Below the pieces are notes generated by a model, which did not search any database, was not told the DNA's origin, and saw nothing but the letters and a program-made list of their open reading frames with translations. This document shows positions 1 through 12,468 of a stretch of DNA of 64,000 nucleotides, piece by piece. The stretch's first letter is position 1; the number at the start of each line of letters is the position of its first letter. The position numbers and the translations under genes were made by a program. The DNA is from Hyposmocoma kahamanoa (Eukaryota; Arthropoda; Insecta; Lepidoptera; Cosmopterigidae): assembly GCF_003589595.1 (NCBI RefSeq), contig NW_020654422.1, forward strand, positions 16,814,951 through 16,878,950, written 5' to 3'.

Positions 1-494
1 TTTACTTCGGCGAGAATGAAGTTTGTTGCTGGCTGTAAATTGAAATATTATAAAGGCCACTTATTCTTGTTTATTTGAACAGAAATTTAAAATCAACTGT
101 AATTTTTAATCTAAAAAAATATATGTATAGACATACATAATATATCTTAATTTTGTCGTTCGAATTTTTACAATAATAATAATAAGATTTTTTTATTGGC
201 GGCAATTGCGTTGTGAAATAGAAAGTACATTTCTACGTGACCTTGTTGAGCTCGCAAACAATAGTTAACAAAATTTGTAATAAAAAAATACATTATTTAA
301 TAAACTAAAATGAATAATAGCATTACAGATCCATAAACTTTAACAAGAATAAAGTTCGTTCAGAACATAACAACAGAAAACTAACAGGTAAGTATTACAA
401 ATCAAATTCTGACCGAGAGGTGCTACCGAAAATTCTATTACGGTAACCTGTCACAATTCACTTAAATGAAAAATTGTTTGTAAAGGGTTCTTAC
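1..494 (-). other. TTC17 intron 11 (partial)
   Basis: AT-rich sequence with no coding signal on either strand. The gene must continue to the left because the third TPR block of the family is missing. Confidence 0.6.
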
Positions 495-722
495 TTCAAA
501 AATATTTATTTTGAAAGCCTCGTCAACTGCAGACTTAGCCTCTTCAAAGAATCCCATCTCCAAAAATACAGACGACAATGACACTAGAACTAGGTCCCTG
601 TAGTTTAGATCTTGAATTAGTCTTTTAGCGCCAATTAGGCAGTTAAGGGCATATGCATTGTTGCTGCGCACACGCCAGTACAATGATGTGAGCGTGTAGA
701 GAATCCATTTTGGAGCTAAATT
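495..722 (-). CDS. TTC17: TTC17 exon 11: TPR block 2
   Basis: 228 nt, phase 0 both ends; acceptor tttgatttcag, donor GTAAGA at 494. It starts 'NLAPKWILYTLTSLYWRVRS' and continues with two TPR helix pairs ('RDLVLVSLSSVFLEMGFFEE'), equivalent to human PIWLILNEAGLYWRAVGN and VPLVNLANLL. The next exon is not in the window. Confidence 0.94.
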
Positions 723-3700
723 CTGAAATCAAAAAAATGCTGGTGATATAACAAGACGAAATCAAATACTAAGTATACTAGACTAGGATCATTCAATAAC
801 ATGACTGAAATGAGAAGAAATTTTTAATCATTCAAGTGTGATTTGCTTGTTAATGAAACAAAAAGATACTGAATTTCAGTGCCCAAAAGTAATTTGTAAC
901 ATGTACGTACCATCTGCACAGCGGAGTGAATGCGCTGTCCGATCTCGGCTTCTTGCATGTTCTTGACCGTCTCAACTTCGCCATCGCCTACGTATTCGAG
1001 AAGCTTCACTTTTAGGTGTGACACGTCTTTGATTGCTTCATTCCCGATTTGTGGTCTGAAATTGTTATATAATATTTAAAGTATAAACCTATGAAGTGAT
1101 GACAAGCTTGTTAAGAAAGTGTTTGCTTCCTACATATGAGGATATCAGTTCGATTCCCATTGAAAGGAGACCACTAAATCTTGATGATGAGAAAAGACGT
1201 AGTTTTATTATTATTCAAAAACTGATAACCGTACTAAGGATTTATTTTGTTTTTTAGAGATAAATTCGGATTTTCTTTCTGTCGAGGAAACTACAAGAAT
1301 TGTGTTTGTAAAGAGTCTGATTTATAGAGGGAATCGTTAAATATCTTACGCATTAATTTCATAACTAAAGCTTTGGTAATAACGACACATCGAGTATATA
1401 TAATACATACTCGATGTATCGCAGAGTATATATAACCAGAAATAGAGACGAAATAAGGGCCATCCATCCTTGGCAACTCATCAGGCAAATGGGCCTTATA
1501 TCACTTTTAAATATCGCCATCCCCGGAGAACAAAAAGATAACTGCCAGTATCACAGTTTTAATGTTATATCATATTTAAGATTTTTAGGTACCAACACAT
1601 CTTTTAAATTTTTTTCGTGATTTTTAAGCAATTACTTACGGAACAACAAAATAGTACAATATTATTCAAATTTTCTACCCATACCTAAGTGCACAAGAAT
1701 AAGGTTATACGATAATATTAAACTAAATGAGTGACGTTTCTTAATATGACAAATGACAATAGTATTATGTTCTCGTAAAAATAATTCCGCGAAATAACGA
1801 TACACGCAGTTATCATATTTTATTACCGTTTCAAACTATTCGGGCTCTTCGTATAATGAAGCAAAATAAAGCAAAAGTTGATTATCATATCATGGTTTCA
1901 TTGTAACAGCAAAATAGAAGACCTTTCCAAAAAAATATCTTACTATGTCTACGAGAATAAGATGATATATAATTATTATCTTCGCCACTTGTACTATTGC
2001 AACTCATAGAATAAATTGATAAGTCAACTACAAAAATACTTGTTTTCGGCTCAGACACAACGAGAATAAGATGATAATCCACAATATAAATCCAACATGA
2101 TGATTGATTTTGACTAATTATTTATTATTGAAATATCTCCATTTTGGCTTAACTTACGGCTGTTTCATTTATAATATAGAATGCACAAAAAATATTCTTT
2201 CCTTAAAGCCAACTATTAATCTACCTACGTTCAGTATTTAAGAACTTATCAATGAATACATGTTTTTTAATTTTCCTGAAATATCACTTTCCTGCGATTA
2301 TTATTTTGTTCTCCGGGGATGGCGATATCAACTCACGTTTGCGCTGAAATCACAAATTAGAAAGCTGAAATAGTACAGCGCCAACAGCTGACATGTGTAT
2401 GTCTCCGTATATTCCAAAAACATTCTGTATTTATTGTAATAAAGATAATAGTATCTCTAACAATGGGGGCTGGTTGATTTGAAGTGAAAAAATTGACGAC
2501 ACCCGTCAATTGTTTCGAATTCGGGCTGGCCAATCGGAGCGCAATTGTCACCGTAATGATTTGGCAGAATAGTTTTCAAACAAATTAAATGACATTTCGT
2601 CTCTATTTCTGGTTATATACTCGATGTAACTATACAACAAGGGAGCAAACGAACGCAATTATTTTTCAATACGTTTTAATTAAAACGTAATTACGTATTG
2701 CTGCCTCGGCGCAGTCTTAACAATAAAACTGAAACTAAAGAAGATATTAAAAAACCGCTTTTAGGGGTGTTGTAGATCTCGTTTCGCTGATTCCAGATAT
2801 GTTAATAACTCAATTTCGCTAAAAATTTCAATTACGTTGTTTGTGACACGGACGGCAGTGCCTACTCTGCCGTCCTTTTCCAAATCTTAATTTTCTATCC
2901 CGATGTTGACTGAAAAATATGCTGTTAAACAATATAGCCGCCTGTCATATATTAGCTTTTTCTGTAATCCTTCCCTCTGCCTCGGAATCTGAAGTGAAGT
3001 AATGATGATTATAAAAAAATAATAATATCATACCGTTGATATTTCTTTTGTGTGTACTTATCAGCATCCTTATCTTGCGGGCACTGTGGTGGATGCCACG
3101 GTAGCTCGTGTTCAATGGTCGCCGGTACACCGATCTTGTCAGTCAGTAGTTTGTTCAGTCTGAAATATTACATTTTTACTATAAATGAGTCAAAGAGAAT
3201 ATTTTATCATAGTAAATAAGACGTAACTTTGTACTACAATGGCGTAATAATAATGTGACGACCCTGGCAAATTTAAGTGGTTTCTTGACTAATACTTAAC
3301 ACGTCGTCATGCTAGTTCATCTTACATTGCATCTTACATGTACCTGCTACTGTAAGTAAAATTTGACTAGTCGGGTAAAAAGTCGATATTTAGTCGCAAA
3401 TATATGTAGATTAAGTCGATGCCCCGCCATTTCAAAGTTATAATGGTCTTTTACTGTCCACGGTGGAATAAGATTCTGCCACTAGCACAATTCTCAAAAA
3501 TCTGAATCACAAGGATTCCCTCTTTTGATTCTGTCAAAGTCTGAAAAATAATTGAATATCATGGTGGTCAAAGATGATAATCAACAAACTTAAAAAAAAA
3601 TTAGTACTATTAGGGACTCACCACATGTATTCACACGAAAAAGCCGGTCAGAAAAACCTTTGCGTTCTTGCTATAAGAGCGAAAAAGACGTTGAGCGTTT

Positions 3701-6700
3701 CGCTTCCACTCGGATCGCCGACACGAAACGCGCAACGTCATTTTCGCTCTTATTACATGGACATAAAGATTTTTCTGACCGGCTTAATGCGAATCCGTGT
3801 CGATAAATGTGGTGACTCCATTACTGGACTGTTACTAACAATAAAGTCTGATAGATCCATGACGTAAACAGGTTATTATTAACACCGTGCAGTAGACATG
3901 GTGCTTATTGATTTGCTGAAGGTCGTGTTGTATGCCCTTGACATTTTGCCAATCCTCCACTCTATTGTTACGCCACTATTCGGTTTGCAACACAAACATA
4001 TAACGATGAAAAAATGTATAATTCTACAATAAAAATCAAACAAAAACATTACATAAATCAACCTCTCCTACGTAAAATATCGTATGTCGAAACTGCCAAG
4101 CTGAGGAACGCTAAAGTCGCGTGTTATGCTTATTTCAGTGAATTCAGAACTTTAAAACGCTCCCCTGTAAACTTGGCAATTTCGACATACGTTACTTTAC
4201 GTGGGAGGGGTCGAAATGTTAGACAACATCACATACATACGTAATTCTGTTCGCACAGTAGGTAGGTAACTAAAGCACTTGTTTATGGAAACAGGACAAA
4301 GACGGTACCACAAACACCCGGACCCGAGATGATATACAAAAATTTGTTTTCTACACTGCCCGACCGGGTTCAAACCCGGGATCTCAGAGATGGCAACACT
4401 ATAAAAATTTAACATAATAACCAAACTAACGGATAACTCACATATTTAAGTCGAATTTTTGTTCGACATATTTCTAAGCAGTCCGTGATCCTTAATTAAT
4501 TATTTAGGTACCAATTAATTAGGAACTAAGATAGTGGGTAGTGTGGATGATACTTCACAAAGTAACTTTATTACTTTAGTGTTTAATCCTGCGTATGACT
4601 TTAATAAGAATGAAGCAAACGAGGATAGTTTACGCAGTTTCCGTCGAGTCAATGCCGCGAAATCTCATGATTAAGGACCACGGACTGGTTCGAAACATGT
4701 CGAGCGCTAAACTCGACTTAAATACGTGAGTTATCCGTTAGGGCGCGTGAGTTAAGGTTAATAAACGTGGCTCCTTCCGTTTTGTCAGCACGCCTAACTG
4801 TGCCAGTTGCTCGCATGCTGACAAATGAATAAAATAATATATAAACTCTGTAAATTAGTTTTAAGATTGATTATTGTCTATTATTAGAACTAAGCAGTCA
4901 CTCTGTCAGTTTGATTAATTTTTTTTTAAACGAATCTTCTGTCCAGTCACTTATTTGGCGCAGCCGTTAGGATCATAAATGTTAGGATTCCCGTAGATCC
5001 TTCTGTGCCCCGATCCGTAGTAAATTCGGGCACAAACACGTCGAGCATCGTGCGTACGACGGGAATCACCGAACAAACAAATTTAATAAGTACGAGGGTC
5101 AAGCCAGAGCCAAACAGAGTTCCTGACAAGTAATCCAGACAAGAGCCAATGGGAGTAGCAGCGTACCTGTGAGTAAATCTTTCACTGTCCTTTGAAGCTT
5201 TCCTTTATTATCCACTCTTGTAATATAATTACGTGTTTATATAATCACATTTTATTTAAACACTATTGTGTCAAGCGATCAAATTTCGTAAGCACATTTC
5301 TAGAATTAGGTAGTTTTTGTTCATTCTATCCATTCACGCTAAATTATTTAATTTTTGATAATGACTGGTATTAATCGGGTACCCATGGAAATGGTGAAAA
5401 TAATCCCATTATTCGAAGGGGATTTTAGACAATTACCAGTCGGAGAGCGGGATCAGACTAAATCGTGGGATGAGCTGAAGCAATTGTTGTCTCAACACTT
5501 TGGAGACCCCAGAACAGAAGACTGTCTGGCTATGGAACTAGAAACTACGAGAGAAAGTTATTCAGAATTTGTCATAGAATACAGCATTAGAAGTCTTTTA
5601 TTTGCCAAGTTGTCTGAAACCATAAATGATGCTAACTTCAGAGTAGCAAATACAACTCTTTTCAGAATATCCATACCAACAGTGCAGCTGCCAGAAATTA
5701 AACAAACCAACCAAAACGGCAAGCAGGGGGATATTCGAGGAATCGACTTCGGTGAAGTGAATAACATTCTCCATAAAATAAGTGATAGTGACGACGAACC
5801 GGCACGATAAAAATGCCGTGAACGACAGTTAATTGTGTATTTAACCGAGTTCAAAAAAAGGAGGAGGTTCTCAATTCGATTGTATTTTTTTTTATCCGTA
5901 AGTTAGGCGATAACTCTAATTTGTGAACCGATTTTGATGATTATTTGGAAAGAGGGTACCTCAGATGTGATCCCATTTAAATTTGAAGAAAATATTCCAC
6001 CTCCAAGGGTAGTAAACTAGGGGATTAATGGCATTTGAGGTTGGTTTTTTTAATACTCTGTACTGTTTTTATACTATGTGTGAACAAATTCATTAAAATA
6101 TACAAGTCACGCCACTTTAAACTGCACGACTACCTGTCGTCACGACATAATGGGAACACACTCTTAGTTTAGTTAATATGTCCGAGTCTCGCGGTGGTTT
6201 TCTATTTAAAATACTTAACATAAGTTAGACAAACGACGTGTCATTTGTAAAATAATTCAAATGTGCTAACTAAAGCAAGCATTGTACAATAGTATTTATT
6301 ATTTAAAGGGGAACATACAGCAAAAATAATATACGGCCTTATGCATATTATTGTAACGCTATAATAGTATATGCTGTAATTATAGTCTTACAACAAGAAC
6401 CATAAGACCTAGGATGATTTTTTTCATATATATTTTACTCGTATATAGGTACGACGTGGCATCTAATACCGAAACCAAAGTGTCAGAGGTTGACAGCGGA
6501 TTGAACTTCATGAGAGTCAAAGTCAATGCACCACTCAAGACTAAGTTAACGTAGCAATTATTTATATGGAGTCGGTTAGGGCATAATAGAAAGATCGCAT
6601 GAACGCGTGTCACTAAGACAGTCCGGCCGTCTGTAGTACCGTGACCGACTAATGGTCGCTTCAGATTTGAATAGCGATGCGATACTGCATTTAAACCAGG

Positions 6701-9700
6701 TCCACGACTTGTTTGTCCTGTCAGTTTGGTATCATAAAAAAAACTTTATGTTCTCCATGGTAAGGTTACATTTCTTCAAACAAAAATGACAAAGAAAATG
6801 CAGCAAGCAGCGCCGCGCACACTAAATTATAATATAATATCGACGTTGAAAAAATAAAACGCCTAACGTGCATTTGGAAAATAATGGGGAGCGATTTAAA
6901 GAATTTTTTTCAAGACAAAAAGATCATAAGTCTAATTTTATTTGTTATGTGGAAAAGCTGAAACTTTCTAGTTTTCCGTATAACAAATAAAATTTGAGTT
7001 AAGATTTTTTTTCTTAAAAAATGTAATTTAAACCGTACTCCTGTAACATTTTCCATATGTACGTTAGACGGTATTACCTTTCCAGAGTCGATATAGAACG
7101 TATCTTGTATGTACATAGTAAAGAACACATTTCTTTGAATGCAATACAACAAAAGAGAAAAACCGCACGTAGGCTACGTGCGCATTCTATCGTCGGCAGC
7201 TTGTGCCGCCATGTTTCTCAACAATAAGGAATATTTAATTGGAAGGCAGGCTGAGGGACGTCGGGCTGCATGGCACGAACATTAGAGGTAACAACGCTTT
7301 GAGGTAAAAACTCCATTCTACTAAATAAAGTGAATATTTTTCATCGAATTAAAAATAACAAAACCACGTGAATTACTCTTTTATTATTTTACATTCAAGG
7401 AAATTTATACTTGTGTTACTAGTGAATAAGCACTATTAAATTACGTAGCATAAAATGCACGCGGCGTTTCTTACTGCATCTTCTTTTTATTTTTTCGTTC
7501 AAAGAATGTAATTTAAATATGTAGAAAATAAAGACTATATTTCATTGCAAGCTTTAAAGCAACGCAGCTCTGTGTCGCTAGAACTACCTAAATGGTATAA
7601 ATACGAGTACCTTTAATGCAGTACTGATACCACAGACAAAGCTATAAAGTATTGTAAGAGAAGTTGTCCTATACAATAGGTATTCATTGAGGATCTTCTG
7701 CTTATTGAATAACAAAATTATTTCATCTCGTCTCTTCCAGCTGATCTATAACTAATGTTAAGTAAAGTCATGTACCTTAATCCCTTATTTTCGAATGGCA
7801 AAAACACAGGGTAGATAGCCTCCATATCTTCTGGTAGCTGAGATGCTATGTCTTTGCAGAAACTGTTTGTTGGCCAGTTTTCGTCGATGTCGAAGTATTT
7901 GGAATGTTGGTCTGCGTTCGTTGGCAAAATGTATCTGCAAATTAAGGTAACGAATCACAATGACTCCTGCTCGTGGCACTATCAACAGTTGGAGAATAAA
8001 AGTTCTAGAGTGACAAGTAAATGTTTAAGACGCAGTGTAAAACGGTCTCATAAAAAGGAGTTCATATACACGTGTCGCGAATTGTGAATGATAAACAGAA
8101 AATTGAAAATTTATTAAAATAAAATATAATATTTAAGACTTAACAATGTTATGAAACACCACCATAAATATTACAAGTGCTACTACCATTGTTGCACTCC
8201 AAAGTAGCAAAATAAGGCATTTCTCTAGGACTTTTGAGGTTTTGCGCGAGATAATTGACACGACCATATGTACAACGCGAAAATCACGGACTGAGGTTAA
8301 GTATGTGGAACTTCGCGTACTGTTGGCGCACGTGCCACGCAAACTAAGCACTTCTACTGTATTTAATGTTCTGTGGTCTTAACAACTTAATATGTACATG
8401 GTTGTTTGTAAAATACTAACCTAAAATACCTCCCAGGACTAAATTATTAAGATCATAGACAACAATATTTTTTTAAATTTACATATACATCTACATGCAT
8501 GTAGAAGTGAATTTCTGATAGAGTCCGCAATTAGCGCCAACGAGCGTATCACAATAAACTAGTTGGTTTAAGAGCTCAGCTAAATTGGTCATATTCCTTT
8601 AAAGCAAAATTATCTAATTACTTAAGCGATACGCATTATAATTGCCACTGATACTGTAATAAAGAACAGCCACATGAGAGGAACAAGTTCACTAGTATTT
8701 CTGCATACAAGGCTAGTATATTACTAAAGTCTTACCTAGACTCCAAGAGATTTTTTGTAAACATAGGGCTACTACACCAAAAATATTCCTTTCGCATAGA
8801 AGTTTACTCAATTTGTTCAAAACCACAAGTTAGGGTTTGTTTTGTAGCTAAAATCCATAGTAAATTTAATTGGTTGTGATGTATTTAATTTTACGAAGTT
8901 TTTTTTACAAAGATATAAAAAGAAAGAAATATAAGTAAAAAATATTTTACGACAATGGTATCATCGAAGCAAAGAGTAGAAGTTCGAAACAATTTTTGGT
9001 TTTGACAGCTGTTCGCCACTTTCATTCGTCTCTTCGTTTCCGAATTCGAATGCACATCCTTTTTCGCTGCGCGAGTGCAATGAAGTTTTTGTTACTAGTT
9101 TTAGTTGTTACCTTGTTGTTGTCTGTTATTATCAGTTATTGTTAAGTTCAACAATGTTGTTGTGTTTATATTATTATTTTTTACTTTACGAGTGTCGGTT
9201 TGGTCATAGAAATCAGCACTTAAATTGATATTTAGGTACCTACCGCACAAGCACAACTATGCTCCATAACTACCATATCGATCCTTCGTCAAAATTTGTT
9301 TTGCATCCCTGACCTGTCACTTTGGCATTGACATATCTGACATTTCTTTGTTTACAAAAAATCTCTCGGATTCGAGGTCAGAGTATACTTTATTACAAAA
9401 TGGCTGGGCCCTTTACGTTTTACAGCAGCCAATACCTTCGCAAGCAATTAATGTGTGTAAGACAATTCGCAAGCGAACAGAATACAATACTTACAAATGT
9501 TCACCAATTGCAAACTCAATGAGCTCATTTTTGGGTTGACTAGATTGTTCCTTTTTATCGCGAGCTTCCTTCTTTTTTTCTTGAGATTTTTTCTTTTTTT
9601 CTTCTAATTCTTTCTTTTTTTTATGAGATTCTCTCTTCCTCTCATGAGGGTGCATGAATTTTTCTGTTTCTTGGGCCACTGAAACCATAGTATTAAAAAA

Positions 9701-12432
9701 GCAGATATTAGATTATTTTCGGTAATTAAAGTTTTTCGGTAATTTTAGTATTTACGAAGTTTCGCTCGCTGTGAGCGATATAGACAGGTTTCTCTAATCA
9801 CTCACATTACCTTACGTGTTGCAGTCGTATGCAAAAGTCATAAATCTCCGCTTGAACATTAATGGATTCGTATAAGTTCCAAGTGTTACTGCAGAACGTA
9901 GCATAAAATTGTCTAATTATGATAGTAAACCGAATAACAACATAAGACAACATATCGCACTCCAACCGAGTAGAGCACTTGTTGAATTGGCAATACTGTA
10001 CTATAGTAGAAACAGTAGTTCAAATGGCAACACTGAGCTCGAAAGACAGCAGTAGATCTCCTTGTGAAAGAGTTCGTCCAGGGTAGTACTGCCACCTTAT
10101 CTATTTCTGCCGCCAAGCATTAATGTCAGCATTACCTACTATGTTCCGGTTAAAAAGGGTTAGAGTGCTGGTGAAATTACAGGCACATGGGACTTGTCAA
10201 CTTATGTGTCAGGGTGACGGGCGCAGTGGCAGTGCCCCTCAGATCTTTCCGATTTAAAGCTCTGAGTGGCACTGCAACTGTTATGGACAGGCGTGAAGCT
10301 TACAATCAGGCGCACGACTTGTTCGTCCCGTCACTTAATATTATAAAAAAAGACAATATTTAATGCCACTGGGTGGTCTTTCACTATATACAGACAACCT
10401 AACCTGCAGGACTTTAAAACATATGATAATAATAATTTGTGCCAATACTAGGAATACCGCCTCTTCTATTTAAAAATCAATTTTACATCTTTTAGGCCTT
10501 GGGAGAGGTAAAAATGTAAAATATATACTCAGTTAAATATACATACATATATATATATATACTCACTCTGGTTAAGATTTATAACAATAGTAGGAGTAGG
10601 AGTAGTATAATTATTTTTCAGTTCATCAGAACGGACGACAAATTCCGAAGCTCGACCTTCAAGTTTATGAATATGATCAACCACATTTTTCCAGTGATAT
10701 ATGGCTTTTAGAGCATGGACACCGTTTGCAGATCCTTCATACTTCGTATGTTCCAGCAAATGTTTTATAAAATTTAATCTTTCACCAGTCATTTTAATAG
10801 GATTGATGTCTACTTTTAGAAGGCGAGACATCTTTTTGACGTTATCCTCAAATGATCTGTAATCGGAAACTGTAACAAAACTTAATTGATTTAGAATAAA
10901 GTAAAATTAATAAATCACTGATTGTTTACGTAGGCAACTCTATAACAATAATAATAAGCCCAGAGTTTAAAATAGATAATAATAATTATTATAATGATAA
11001 TGTCGTCAACTGTTATCATACCGAAAACTCTTCATAGTACAAATGATAGATCTGGAATCTAAAACGTACATACATACCTCTACAAAAGTCAATTGCATTA
11101 GCAACTTGCTCGATAGTCGGCCGCTTCTTTAACATGACCTCACTCCAAAATACACCTGATACAACTTAGGGCGCGTTCCCACTATGTCGTGACGACAGAT
11201 TGTCGTGCAATTTACAGTGTCGTGGCTTGTATATTTAAAAGTTGTTCACATACAGCACGACACGATTAACTGTCGTTCACGATTTTTTATCGTTACAACG
11301 ACAAACTGTCGTCACAGTGGGAACAGCTAGAACGACAGTCGTCGGACGATAAAAAAACGTCACGATAAAAACGTGACGACAGATTGTCGCAGCTCCCATT
11401 GTCGTCACGTTTTATTTATCGCTGTCCGCACGTATTCTACTCCCTGCCCGCCCTTCTCGTACCCCGCGCCCTCTGCAGTAGCATTGGGTCGTAGCCAGAG
11501 ATGGGCAAAGAGGCTGTCGTGAAACGATAAATTGTCGTCACGATCTAGTGGGAACAGCTAGTCACGACAGTCGTTCAACGATAAAAAATCGTCCACGACA
11601 GGTAGTCGTGATATGGGAACAGACTAGCCACGACAGTCGTCCAACGATAATAAAACGTGACGACATAGTGAGAACGCGCCCAAACTCCACATAAAATCAC
11701 CACTCATTCTCATTCCATCAGAATAACACAACTGGGGGTCTACTCTCGTTTTTCGTCCGATATCCGTCCGAAACAATTACAGTCAAATAAATAATACTCG
11801 TCCAAACCAGAAGAGACAATATCAAGTATGAAGCTTCATTCGCATCATGCGTCTTTTTAACCGACTTCAAAAAAAAGGAGAAGGTTCTCAATTCGACGGC
11901 ATGTTTTTTTTTGTATGTATGCTACGGCGATAACTCCGGTATTTGTGAACTGATTTTCATGATTCTTTTTTTGTTGGAAAGAGGGTACTTCCACAGTGGT
12001 CCCATTTTATTTTGAAGAAAATCATCCACCTCTGAGGGCGGCTGATTACGCATGAACATTCATTTTTATAAATAGCGCCTAAATTTTATTTAAGGAGCAA
12101 TTTTTTAATGGTTAGCTTTGCTATTCTCCAATACAAGGCGTTTTTCTCTCTCGATATACTTTGAGTAGTGAGAACCGATTTTTATTATCTCCTGTGTAAA
12201 GTCCCGTATAGTGGCGAACTAGGGGATATTGTAATAAAACTTAGCAAATAGACGTAATTCCACGTACTTTTGAGGTCGGTTTTTTAGTACTCTGTACTGA
12301 GATTATTTATGACAGTAATTGTTTCGTACGGATGTCTGACGGAGAACGAGAATACAGGGCCAGAATACGTGGCTTAGGCCCGTACCGGTTTCCGAATATC
12401 CGACCTGAGTCGAGTTCAAGAAAAATCTTCAA

Positions 12433-12468
<36 letters not shown>

